A stretch of DNA of 64,000 nt from Raffaelea ambrosiae (Eukaryota > Ascomycota > Sordariomycetes > Ophiostomatales > Ophiostomataceae), in assembly GCA_002778195.1 (NCBI GenBank), contig PCDI01000012.1, forward strand, positions 62,001-126,000, read 5' to 3'. This document shows, one piece after another, positions 35,239-45,805 of the stretch. The number at the start of each line of letters is the position of its first letter. Within the stretch, counting starts at the first letter, position 1. A program made the translations under genes and the position numbers. The notes beneath the pieces are model-generated. The model was not told the origin of the DNA and did no database searches. It was given only the letters and a program-made list of their open reading frames with translations.

Positions 35239-36269
35239 GATCGTCTTTCCAAAAAGGCTGTGACAGCCCAGAACAAGGCGGGGCAGCCGCCGAGGATATA
35301 TCCGACTGGACAGGCCGGGGAAAAAAGGTGCAAAAGGGGGGGACAAGTGCACNNNNNNNNNNNNNNNNNNNNNNNNNNNNNNNNNNNNNNNNGGGGCGGC
35401 TCTGTTTTTCGTGGATAGGGTGTGATGTTGCAGTGTGTGTGTGGTGTGTGTGTGTGTGGGCTATGCAGGATAGGACTGAGTAGGTCGAGTTGACAGAGCC
35501 TCTTTTCTAGCTCTGCATCGCGCCTGCCTGCTTGGTCTTTGGGCTCTTGCCTGCTTTGGGTAATACTTTTTTAGTGGGGTCCGTCGGGCTGCTGCCACAC
35601 GGGGCCACGCCATCCTGTCTGCGTTTTGCGGTGTAACTACTAGTTATGTACTATGTAACTAACCAATGTGCCTTGCGCCCCTGTGCCGGGCTGGCTACAC
35701 CTCTTTCTTTTGGTGGCGTCTTTCAGGGATCTTCTTTCTTCGCCCCTCGAAGAGAATCAATAGGCTGGGCCATTTACACGTGTTGTTGCACACGCACGCG
35801 CACTCCTGAAAGGACTACACCGTAGTCAGCCTTGGAAAAGGCGACCATTTATGGGCCGCTGTGCCCACTAATATGATGTCAGAGCCCGCTTAAGGCCAGC
35901 AGCCGCACTGTCAAGGCACTGTCAAGGCTGACCCTTCAGGCCCGACTTCCAGACCCGACTCCAGACCCGACAGCCCAACGCAAAGTTGTCCAACAGATTC
36001 AACCCACAGACATGCCCACGCAAAGACTACCTGGCCTGTTTGCTCCATTATAGAAATTGCTCGGGAGGGCTTCTTTTGAGACGAGCTACCGTACCCGACT
36101 GCTACTACGAACGATGCTTTTCTTATCCGCCAACCTGATTCGAGATATCTTCCGTATATGAAGCTGACTCTCTGATTTGACTCACTCGACACAGAACAAC
36201 AACAAAGTGGAGTGTGTGTGGATTGCTTGTTCGAATTATGCTGACCCATTTTCTCTTTCCTGCCAGTCT
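35239..36269. other. Intergenic, PARG upstream region
   Basis: 1 kb containing the 40-N gap, a (GT)n repeat at 35430-35458 and a CTACTAGTTATGTACTATGTAACTAA element at about 35637. No gene supported. Confidence 0.55.
35353..35392. other. Assembly gap (40 N)
   Basis: Run of N 115 bp upstream of the PARG start codon, between a G-rich tract and GGGGCGG. Upstream exons or leader could be hidden here, though none is required. Confidence 0.98.
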
Positions 36270-38231
36270 TCAATACAAAACTCCTTTCCGTATGGGCTCA
36301 ACCCGGTCGGCTCTGTCCAGACCCAGCCGGCTGGCCACCAGCAGAGGCGCGGCCTCGGGGGAGGATTCGTCTTGGTGGGTTGGCTGACCGCTCTTCTGAC
36401 TCTGACTCTGTCCCTGTGTCTTCTCCTCTCTTCCCCCTCCGGCGCTGCGACCGACCACCCCTCCCTTCATGCGCTTCGCCGCCGCCTCCCACGCCGCCGC
36501 CGTCGCCGGCGACACCTCGCCATACCGCAGCCGCGTCTTCTTCAGCGGCGCCAGCGCATCGTCCAGCTCGCTGTTGGAGGAGGAGGACAAGTGGGCTTCT
36601 CCTCCTCCTCCTCCCCCAGCCAGCAGGGGCGCCCCCAGAGCCCGCGCAATCTCAAACGGGTCCAGCGACACGCGCCGCCCCAGCCGCGGCCACCCGCCCA
36701 GCAGAAACAGCGTCACCGCCATCTGCAGCGCCATGCACGCGACCGTCGCGGCCAGGTAGCGGTACAGGCTCTGGTAGACGGCGGCGGTGCGGACGAGGGT
36801 CGCGGCCACGGTCGTCTGCGGCCGGGTGGCCGTCGTGTTGGCCGCTGCATACGCCAGGGCGGACCGGAACATGAGCTCGCGCACCGTGTTGACCATGTCG
36901 GCGGTGGGGTCCGACCAGGCCATGGTGCAGTTGCCAAACGTCGCGGCGACGGAGCCGGGGCTATCGTTGGCGAGGTAGTTGGTGGCGGCCTGGCCGGGCC
37001 CCGTGGTGGAGAAGCCGTACGGGGTGTCGCTGGTGACGACGAGGCGCAGGTTGGCCGTCGAGGCGTACAGGTTGTTGAGCACGTAGGCGAGGCCGCCGAG
37101 CATGGAGAAGAACGAGCCGGCGCCGGCGGAGCCGGTAAACACGACGCCGTAGCCGCCGAGGGGCGTGTGTCCCGAGGTGTCGGTGATGGCCAGCACCTCG
37201 TCCACCGCGGGCCCGGTGTCGGCCCACGGCGCCAGCGTGGCCGCCCCGCCGGCCACGGTCACCGGGTAGGCGACGGTGGCCAGGCGCAGGGCGCAGCGGC
37301 GCCGCCGCAGCTGGCCGGCGCAGGCCGCGTCCGGCTTGTACACGGTGGTCCAGTTGAGGAAGCTGTAGGCGGCGGCGTCCTCCTGGTGGCCGCCAAAGGC
37401 GAGCGTCGTGTTGAACACGGTGATGTTGGACGGGCCCGTGGGCAGGACGGTGAGGTTGGCAAAGTCGTACGGGATCGTGTCGGCCGCGGCGGGCGGATCG
37501 CCGCCGCCGCTGCAGTCGATCTGGAAGCCGGGCGCGGGGAAGCGGAACTGGCACGTCGTGTTGGTGTGGACGGCGCAGGCGGCGACCGCCGGCATGGCCA
37601 TCGGCGCGCGGTTGGCATACGCCCGGCTGACGCGGCTGAACACAGGTGTCAAGAGGCTGACGGTGTCTGCGCCGTCGCCCGAGAAGGCGCTAAAGTTGGC
37701 CGGCAGGGGGCCGTCCAGGACGAGGCTGGCCAGCGGGAGGGCTGTCGACGGCGATGTCGACGTCACGGTCGTCACGTTGGTGGCTTTCTGGATCACCGGC
37801 CCGTCGAGCACGCCCACGGCCAGGGCCACCAGCGCCGCCAGCGTCAGCGGGTCGCCGAGCGCGACAGACGGGTGGACGCTCGCCAGCGCGGCGACGACGG
37901 ACTGCTGGATCTGGAGGTCGAACTGCAGGCGCCGCAGCTCGGCCCCCCGCAGCGCCTGCAGCCACCAGGCGATCTCGTAGCCCTTGCCCAGCGCCGTCAA
38001 CAGGCACATGTTGGCCACGCTGATCATGAGCGAGAGCAGGACCGCCGGGGCCACGGGCAGGTCGGCGCGGGGCCACGTCGCCACGGCCTGGCCGTCCGAC
38101 GTGGCGAGGATGACACCGCAGCCGACGCAGCAGACGGTCGCGCCCGCGAGGGCGGCGAGGGCCTGCCAGGGGACATGTCGCCCGAGGCTGGGCTGCCACG
38201 GGATGCCACCTTTCGTGGTATCGACGGCCAT
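36270..38231 (-). CDS. Multi-pass membrane protein with N-glycosylated ectodomain (DUF3176-like)
   Basis: A single minus-strand exon from ATG 38231, 653 aa. Hydrophobic spans: ~24-44 (ALAALAGATVCCVGCGVILA), ~60-81 (VLLSLMISVANMCLLTAL) and ~128-146; then a ~370-residue presumably extracellular region; then a last span near 525-547 (ATVACMALQMAVTLFLLGGW) and a cytoplasmic Gly/Ser/Glu-rich tail. The central region has about ten N-x-S/T sequons (NVT, NFS, NTT, NLT, NIT, NWT, NDS, NCT and others) and several Cys. This layout (three N-terminal spans with a QALRG-xx-LRRLQFDLQ loop, a large glycosylated domain, one C-terminal span) resembles the fungal DUF3176 family, whose function is unknown; I make the family link from architecture, not from a search. 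Very high GC3 produces long antisense frames that should be ignored. Confidence 0.82.
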   Translation of the reverse strand: MAVDTTKGGIPWQPSLGRHVPWQALAALAGATVCCVGCGVILATSDGQAVATWPRADLPVAPAVLLSLMISVANMCLLTALGKGYEIAWWLQALRGAELRRLQFDLQIQQSVVAALASVHPSVALGDPLTLAALVALAVGVLDGPVIQKATNVTTVTSTSPSTALPLASLVLDGPLPANFSAFSGDGADTVSLLTPVFSRVSRAYANRAPMAMPAVAACAVHTNTTCQFRFPAPGFQIDCSGGGDPPAAADTIPYDFANLTVLPTGPSNITVFNTTLAFGGHQEDAAAYSFLNWTTVYKPDAACAGQLRRRRCALRLATVAYPVTVAGGAATLAPWADTGPAVDEVLAITDTSGHTPLGGYGVVFTGSAGAGSFFSMLGGLAYVLNNLYASTANLRLVVTSDTPYGFSTTGPGQAATNYLANDSPGSVAATFGNCTMAWSDPTADMVNTVRELMFRSALAYAAANTTATRPQTTVAATLVRTAAVYQSLYRYLAATVACMALQMAVTLFLLGGWPRLGRRVSLDPFEIARALGAPLLAGGGGGGEAHLSSSSNSELDDALAPLKKTRLRYGEVSPATAAAWEAAAKRMKGGVVGRSAGGGREEKTQGQSQSQKSGQPTHQDESSPEAAPLLVASRLGLDRADRVEPIRKGVLY

Positions 38232-40211
38232 GGTTTGTTCGGTGCGTGTAGAGAGCGTAGACTACGACGAAAGACAGGAAGAAAGAACAGTGAACAGCTC
38301 GGTCGCACAGCCTGCTACGGCCACGAGAACAGATTCGGCATCCCAGGAAGCCATTGCAGCTGCTGGACCACAGCAACATATATACATATATATATATATA
38401 TACATCTATATGTAATATGTATATGTACGCCAACAGAAAGGCCTGCACAAGCTGGAAGGCATCCCAGCCCTTCGACTGGTGCACATACAAAACAAGAACA
38501 AGGGGACCCGGACGGACGGGAGGCAGGGACGGCAACCCCAAGTGTCGGACTCCCATGCTCAAATGGGACGATGTCCAGACGTCGTCCTTCCCGTACGAAG
38601 ACGGAAGGGATGGTCATCTGCTCGACTGAAGCTGACTAGGACCCGGCAAATACTTGGGGGGGGGCCGAAAAGAAAGGAGCTTTGCCACAGCAATGCTGCA
38701 TCAAAGCACGGGGCAGCTGGCTGGTGTGAATAAAATAAAAAAGCAAAGTTTTTCCGGAGATCTTGCGGAGACCCGACTATTGAAGCCGCATCGAGTCCCA
38801 CGTCTGGGCCCTCTCTGGGAGACTCTCGCCCCGATGCACCCATGTCGGTTGTTTCTAAATGGGGAGTGTATCCGCCACGCCCAATGCTACTGCAACGGTC
38901 AGCATTTAGGTGCAATATGGGTGGGCCTTACCGGGCTGGTCAAGGTACATAGCAACTCCATCATGCCTAGACAGAAGGGCCAGAGACGGTCGGGTTGATG
39001 GAAATGCTTGGTCTCGCAAGCACAACCCCAGCAGTTCAGTCCTCGCTGCGTTCGAGTCGGTTTGAATGATTTCAGCCCTGAGGCGTCCAGTTTGACGTGA
39101 ACAAATAGGAGATCCGGAAACGACCAGAAATTCTGATAATTATCACGACCTGTTCGTAAAAACATCGGCCTATTTTGAAACGCACCACGAGGAAAGTTGT
39201 CCTGGCGTGGAAAGACTACCATGATCAGAATACCGCGTATCGTCAACAGCACCGACCCCCCTCCGGATAGAACCATCCGCTGTCTTCCCAGGGCGAGTCC
39301 AAAAAAAGCACTCGGCTGCCCAATTGCACCGCTTCGCCGTCCAAACAAAGATCGGGGTATCGATCGAGCCGACTTTTCTTTTTCGGGAGGCCTTGCTGAG
39401 TTTTTTGTCAAGCTTACCCAGTAGATGGGTGATGCCACGACTACATAGTACAACCAGTTCTCTACAACCAGTCCTGGTAAAACAACCATAACAGGATGCG
39501 CCAAAGTAGCCAGCAGAAATGAGTGCCCCATGCTCACAAGCATACTACAATGGTCCCCTGCTGGTCACTTCCCCCCCTCGCTGATCCGTCCCATGTGCTT
39601 CCGAGAGACGGACTCGCTCTGAACAAGACGCCGCTGCCTACGGGGTTTTCTCCCCCCTCATCGGCACATTTGTCTGCCGTTGGCACCGAGTCTACACAGC
39701 AAAAACACTCCCCAATACCGTATCCTCCAAGGCCAAAATCTCACTCGTAAAAAGGTGTCTTTATATATCTATGGATGCAACCCTCCCAAGCAGAAATGAA
39801 TAAAAAGGACAAGAATAAACAAATGAAAAAAAAAGAGAGAATGTACAGGCGGTTTCCCATCATGCGTCTTTTGCCATTTGTTTTGGCCAAGCAAAAAGAA
39901 ACCAAAAAGAAAACAAAAAGAATGACAAAAAGACACAAAAGAGACCAAAAGAATGAAAAGCCAATTACAGAAATGCAGAAATACAAAATTACTGTCCCAA
40001 CACCTGTTGATGTGCGTCTGCTTTCGTCCACTTCCCCCTTTCTTCTTTTGTTGTCGTGACTCTGTGAGAATAATATTACAGTGTGTACAGTTGTGCTTCG
40101 ACTTGCAAGAGCGCACCTGGAGGCTCCCGCACGCAGGCACGTCTTGGACAAAAAAGTTTCCAAAAAAAAAAAAAAAGAGAAAGAACCTTTTTACTCCGGC
40201 TTTCTTTTGTT
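38232..40211. other. Intergenic, no convincing gene
   Basis: 2 kb between two minus-strand genes. A 214-codon minus-strand frame at 38899-39543 has no recognisable motif. 39780-40050 is A-rich. An ACTACATAGTA element occurs at 39440. Confidence 0.5.
38377..38426. repeat. (AT)n / ATAC microsatellite
   Basis: Tract of ATATAC and TATATATATA units within an otherwise GC-balanced region, about 150 bp upstream of the DUF3176-like start codon. Confidence 0.9.
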
Positions 40212-43209
40212 TTACCCCTTGTGGTTCAGCCAGAGCCAGTAGATCACCACCATCCACGCCACACGCCACGCTGTCATCATGAATTCCCGGACGGCCGTCT
40301 GAAGAATCCGGCCAGAAGATGCTCCAGCACGCCGCCGTCGGCTACCAGCACGCCGCTGACCGCCGCGCCGACCACCACGCATCCCTAGAACACCCATGAT
40401 AAACTTCTTGGCCGTCGTCAGCGCGGCCAGGCTCATGCCAAAGGCGCCACGTCGCGCGGCCGGCCGCCAGCGGTCGGTGCTGCGCCGACCACCACCCGCG
40501 CCTCCGTAATAGTAGCTGCTGCCGCCAGAGCCGAGGTAGTCGTCATCATCGAGGCGCTCGTCGTCGTACGAGTCATCATCGTCGTCGTCATAATCGTCCC
40601 GGCTGATCTGGATTTTGGGCCCGCTGCGGGTCGACAAGTCGTAGAGATTGGCCGGCGAGCCGCCCAGGCCAGACCGGCCACCCTTGCGGTTCTTATGCTG
40701 CCGATGCTGGTGCTGACTCTGGTTCTGATGGTAGTAGTAATTTCGGTTGTTGTTGTTATTGCTGTTGCTGTTGCTGTTGCTACCGCTGCCGCTGCCACTG
40801 CCACCACCGGTCACCGATTGCCCAATGAATTGGTCGTTGGGAGCCATGTCGGTGCCCCAGCGGCCGTTAGACATGCTGCGGCCGCGCGAGTAGGTGGCCG
40901 GCGACTGGAAAGCGAAAAATCCGGACGAGCCGCTGGTGCCGCGCTTCTCGGTAGTGCCATTCGACGACGACATATCGCCGCCGCCACTGCTGCTCAGAGT
41001 AGACAGCCCGATGCCGCCGCCTCCGCCGCCGCCGCCGCCATTGCCGGACGTCTTGCCATACTCGTCGTCTTCCACTTTGGCTTTGGTGTTGCTGTTATAC
41101 AAGGGCAAAAGTGTAGAAGGCGACATGCCGGCCGAGGCAAGGTCGTCGGGACCAATCGCGAATGGCTGCAGGCCAAGGACGGGCACCAGGACGGCGCGCG
41201 CCGCTAGGAGCACAAGCGAGACGGCAATCATGCCCACGTAGCGCGCGTAGGTGCCCAGCTGGTTGGGCAGCAGGCACAAATGTGTCTGTATCGTCGGCGG
41301 GGCCGGCTTGCCGTCTTTGGTCTGGCTTTGTGGCAGCGGGTTGCCTGCCTCGTCGATAGGGTTGTACATGCTGAGCATGAGGAATCCCGGCGTCGGCACG
41401 CCCATGGCCATGCTGAACGACTTGACCGTGATCTCGGGCACCTTGTCCTGCTGCTCGTCGTGCACCACTTCGCAGTAGTCGTGGTCGTCGCCAGAAAAGG
41501 CATGGATGACGTTGCCGATCTTCTTGACAAGGTTGATCGAATCAGGCTCGCTCAGCACATTCTGGTACTGGTAGCCGCGCGAGACCGAAATGGCATTGCG
41601 GTCGTCCGGCACAACTGGTGTGCCGTCCGCGTTCGGCTTGGATGGAGGCCAGTGCTCGCGCTTCGGGCCACAGGGCGTGCCCGGCGGCCGGTACAGAGGC
41701 ACATGCGTGAGGAGGATCGTGGGCAGGTCGGCCTGGGGGGCTCCTTGGCTGTTGCCACCGCCCAGCTTGCCTTTCAGACTCTCCAGGTCAAAATCGGCCT
41801 TCTCCACATCTTCTATTTTGTGGGCAAAAGGAACCTCTTCGGGCAGGCCCTGCTGAAAACGGAGCTCACGGGCCACGGCCTTCTGCTTCGTCCAGGCGAC
41901 GTTGTCGAGAAACTGCTGTACGGGGGCGTAGATAGGCTGCACCTGGCTCGCCTGGTCGGAGCTGTAGGCGCTCAGCGAAACGGTGTCGACGGAGACAAAC
42001 GTGTGGTTGCCGATGACGTCGACGCGGTTGGTGTCGCCAAAGAAGCTCTCGAAACGCTTGCGGGCGCTGAGCTTGACTTCGGAGCCAAACCCGAGGTCGT
42101 GGTTGCCGGGCAGGCTGGCAATGAGGCGGCGGCCGCGCTGGCCGGAGCCGGCTTCGTTGCCGCCCTGGTTGAAAGGATCAAAGAAGAGGTCGCCGAAGCG
42201 GTTGTACTCACGCATCCAGTAGTTGTTGCCGTAGTGCTTGCGCCACTGGCGTGCGTAGGCCTTTTCATGTTCGGGCCGCGTAGACCAGGCCGGGTCCTGG
42301 AAGTCGTCGCTGAGCGTCCTCCACTCGCGGCCGCCGTCAAAGAGATCGCCCAGGAAGAAAACGGTGTCGGGGCGCAGCTGCTCCTGCAGCTCGCGGTAGG
42401 ACCGGCGCATGTAGTTGTCGGTCAGGGTGTAGGTGATGGAGCTGAGCGGCCACGGGCGGCCGGGGTAGGAGTGGGCGTCGATGATCTGGGGGTCGGCCAC
42501 GAAGACGAGGTGGTGTGGCGTGGCGCCGGATGGCTGGTCGGTTAGCATCGCAGACCAACTTGCAGTTTCCTGTGTATTCTGTCCCTGTCGTCTCTTTTTG
42601 CCATTCTCCTCTTTCCCTTCTTCCTGTTTTCTTCCCTTCTTTCCCCTTTTGTCCGCTCTTCTTTCTCTTGGGTCGTCTATTCTCTCGCCTCATCTTTCCA
42701 ACCTCCCCTATCCTGTGTAAACACTCCTTCCGTATCCTCCGCTTCCGCTTTCTGTCTCTTCATGCACTTACCCATTTCTCCCAGTGATCCCACTGGCAGC
42801 TCGACACGCTCGCATGGAACACCCACTGCTCGCCCCACAGGAGCACCACCACCCAAAAGGCCACCAGCAGGTGTGGCACGCTGAACAGCCGTCGCGGCAT
42901 CAGGTTCACCCGCAGGTGCCGCACGCACGCATCGGCCAGCATGACGAGGACGGGCATTCGTTGTCTCCGGCCTCTGGGCCCGTTTCTGTCACTTGTGGCG
43001 GCTCCCGTGATGCGGGCGACTTGCTGATCGACAAACGCCGAGGTCACGCGGATGGCGTTGCGCAGGAGCAGGCCGACGTCTTCGAGGGTGGGTTCGGACG
43101 ATAGAGGGAGGTTGTGTAGAGGAAGGTCGTTGATATTGTTGTTGTTCATGTTGCTGTGGCTCGTCGATGACGAAGGCGGATGGTAGCCGTTGCTATAAGG
43201 CGGCGCCAT
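40212..43209 (-). CDS. TED1: Ted1/Cdc1-family metallophosphoesterase (GPI-anchor remodelling)
   Basis: ER membrane phosphodiesterase. Yeast Ted1 and Cdc1 remove side-chain ethanolamine phosphates from GPI mannoses before ER export. Model: exon 1 43209-42772 (146 aa), GTAAGT intron, exon 2 42533-40212; 919 aa. The join reads DHWEKW-PSGATPHHLVFVADPQ. Metallophosphoesterase motifs: ADPQ (~160), FFLGDLFDGGRE (GD at 208-209), GNHD (289-292) and SGDDHDYCEVVH. N-terminal span LLVAFWVVVLLWGEQWVF (residues ~110-127); later spans YVGMIAVSLVLLAARAVLV and VAWMVVIYWLWLN at the extreme C-terminus. Between the last two spans is an unusually long ~230-residue disordered tract (polyGly, polyAsn, Asp/Tyr-rich), absent from the short yeast proteins as I recall them. 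The branch point GCTAAC lies only 12 nt before the acceptor. Whether it is the Ted1 or the Cdc1 orthologue is not resolved. Confidence 0.9.
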
Positions 43210-44709
43210 GGCAGGCGGCAGCCATCCCTTGCTGGGACGACTATGGGGAGAGAGGAGAGGAGCGACTCTGGTTTGCTGGTTTTGCCGGGTTTGTCAACTC
43301 TGTACGGATTTCTGTTGTCCTCGTTAGTTTTGGACCGGTCTTCTTTCCCAAGCGCTTGTCTGTCCTCTTTTTTTTTTGCCGGTGCGGCAGTTGCGTGTCC
43401 TTTGTCGTAAGCTGCCGGGGAGGGTGGATGCTTCTCTTGCTCAAAGTCACCTTTCGTCTTTTCTGGGTTGCTGTCTCAATGAGGCGTGCAGTGCGAAATG
43501 CGATGGACAAAAAAGGATCGACGGCACCAAAACGAGAGGTGCGCGTAGAGAAGAATAAGAGAAAACGAGTTTCCTGGGGCTATGCAGCCTTTTTCCTTTT
43601 TTTTTTCTTTTGAGATGTATCAGCCAGATCAAACCAGGGGCAGGAGACAATCTGGAAGGTGCGTTGGCGCCTCGTGGCTCCTTCTCTGGGTCTCGGATAG
43701 AAAAATAAAAGAATAATAGGGAGAGAGAGAGCTCCCAGCCATACAATGGCCTGTCCAGCCCAGAATGGCCCCTCTTTGTGAGTCCAGTTCAGGTTTAGCG
43801 TGCGGTACAGATGGCCAGGCGCCCCTCTCTCAGCACCCGTCGCTGTGTCTGGTGGCTTCGCTGGTGACAGCCGCCCCAATGAGCAGCTTCAGGGACCTTG
43901 CTGCTAACAGCCAGCCCCTCCAGCGTGGGGAGTTAGTGCGTGCAATAAGGGGCAAGCGCACCGGCAACGGCAGCTGCAGGTGCAGATTCAGATTCTGGAA
44001 TAACGCTGTGCTGTAGAGGGTCTGCGAAGGGTCTAGACGCTGGTATCTCCAGGCCTTGGCTGGGGCTGGGTGAAAACGGAATAACGCGTGTCATACCACC
44101 AAGACAAAATAGAGAATGCAAACACCGTTGGAATCTTGTGGCCTGTCTCTTAAATCACGATTCGGTATTCCAACCCCCTATTTTATTTTTGGTAACCTGT
44201 CCCCGTTGTGTTCTCCTATGTAAAATGTGTATCTCCAACAACCTTAAAAAAAAAAAAAAAACGAAGCAGAAAGAAAGCGAATAGGTTAAGTTTAAACAAA
44301 AAAAAAAGAAGAAAGATAGCCAGTCGATCCAGTCGAAGAGACGCGAGAAACACCAGTAGCCGGGTGCTGGAAAGTCTCCCAACCAGGGCCCGTGGCGCCC
44401 AATATTATGGGGTAGTGGTCGGATATGGGTGGAAGAGTTCAGAACGAAGAAAAAAAAACCCCCAAGAGAATCACTTCCTTCACCACAGAAGCATATCGCG
44501 ACAACTGCCCGAGCAATGGCAGTGGCAACAACGACATCGACAAAAGCTCAACCCTAACGACAAACACCGTGGAATGCAAGCCACCCAGGAGAGGGGAAAA
44601 AATTAACCGAAATTTCGAGAATCTTGGTCCGTGCTATGCGAAGCACATGTAAAAGAGAAAAGAAGGGAATGACTGTTTGTTTGGATTTTGGCCCTGGCGT
44701 GGCGGCCTC
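43210..44709. other. Intergenic, no gene found
   Basis: 1.5 kb. 43210-43620 is the Ted1 leader side (A/G-rich on the minus strand). 44230-44310 is A-rich. No domain-bearing frame. Confidence 0.55.
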
Positions 44710-45051
44710 TCAATGGCGTAGCGGCAGACTGGTTGTCTTCACAGAGGCCCAATGGTCGCTGCGGAAGCCGACAGGACTTGGTGGCGGTGGAGCCGGCACC
44801 GTGTAGTCGTCCTCGGGGATCGCATAGTAGGCGCTGCTGCTGCTGCCGCCGTTCTCGCTTTGCTGCTGGCAATTTGGCGATCCTGCTTTGGCGGCTGTGG
44901 ACTTGGCCAGAGTTGCGTGCAGGCTGGCAAAGAAGTCTGGCGAGGTCGTGGCCTGCAGGCGGCTGCTGGCGGCGCGCTGCGGGCTAACAGGAACAGGGGC
45001 GACGATCTGGCCCGGCATTGTCGTTGGTGACAGCTGGACGCGGCCTGTCAT
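44710..45051 (-). CDS. Small hypothetical protein (113 aa)
   Basis: Single minus-strand frame from ATG at 45051. It is GC-richer and more codon-like than its surroundings. The product has a Pro/Val start (PGQIVAPVPVSPQR), a short amphipathic stretch (SPDFFASLHATLAKST) that could be a helix, then a Ser/Pro-rich tail (VPAPPPPSP). There is no membrane span or known domain, and I do not recognise it. Upstream on the minus strand is a long C/T-rich stretch like the leaders of other genes here, which mildly supports a real transcript. It may also be a chance frame, or the last exon of a longer gene. Confidence 0.4.
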   Translation of the reverse strand: MTGRVQLSPTTMPGQIVAPVPVSPQRAASSRLQATTSPDFFASLHATLAKSTAAKAGSPNCQQQSENGGSSSSAYYAIPEDDYTVPAPPPPSPVGFRSDHWASVKTTSLPLRH

Positions 45052-45767
45052 AAACAGATCGGGGTGCTTTTTTGTTTTTTTTTTTTTTGGTCTGTAAGTG
45101 GAGTTTGCTTGTTAGCTGGCGAACTTGTGCTGTTGATTTTGGTGGCTAGGGAGCTCCGAGGACCGAGGCACAGAATATAGGCTTAGAAGGCACTGGTGGT
45201 ATCGTGGATCGCAGGCCATGGGTTTTTTTTTCTGGGGGTGCGTTCTGTGATCTGTGTTGCATCTGCGTGTGGACAGTGGAAAGATGGACTAACATGTTGT
45301 TTGTGGTTATTCGTGTTCTCTCGTGAGTGGCAGGCCGATGTCGCAACGAGGTAGGCGAGTCTGTAACAGGTGCTCGTTGTGGCGCACAGGTGATGGGAGG
45401 ATCTGTAGTGAAATAGTCTGTGCGAGAGGCAGAAGCAGGTGGAAGAAAGTCGAAAGAGGCGGGTGAGTATGGTTTCTCGTCGATTCCGTCGATTTCGTCG
45501 AAAAGAGATGAGCGGTCCGGAAGGAGATGCAAATTATCTGCAAATGAGGCTGGGAATGAGCCAAGGCGTGTGTAAGCTGGTGTCAGATGGAAAATTCGCA
45601 GTGGGTTTCCGCATCCGTCAGGCTGGGTGCGAGTTGGTGGCGATTTGGAATCCAAGATCTGAAGCAGAGATGGACGAGGCAGAAAAGGGAATGCTGTTTT
45701 GTTATCTGAAAGAGAAGAGAGTGCGGAGGATAACAGACGACTATGACTAGATATATAGGGGGAAACT

Positions 45768-45805
<38 letters not shown>

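Noticed and set aside
36177..38639. 820-codon plus-strand open frame antisense to the DUF3176-like gene
   Set aside because: Begins with TTG, not ATG. Its composition (Arg/Gly/His-rich) is the mirror of high-GC3 codons on the other strand, and there are no domains.
38899..39543. 214-codon minus-strand frame with a hydrophobic start
   Set aside because: No recognised motif and no codon bias, in an otherwise gene-free 2-kb stretch. Kept as intergenic.
41280..42545. 421-codon plus-strand frame antisense to the Ted1-like gene
   Set aside because: Same GC3 shadow effect; the minus-strand product has clear metallophosphoesterase motifs.
45774..45801. Poly(A) run as the tail of a retrotransposed element
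   Set aside because: No flanking target-site duplication and no reverse-transcriptase or 3'-UTR-like sequence attached; treated as a simple homopolymer.
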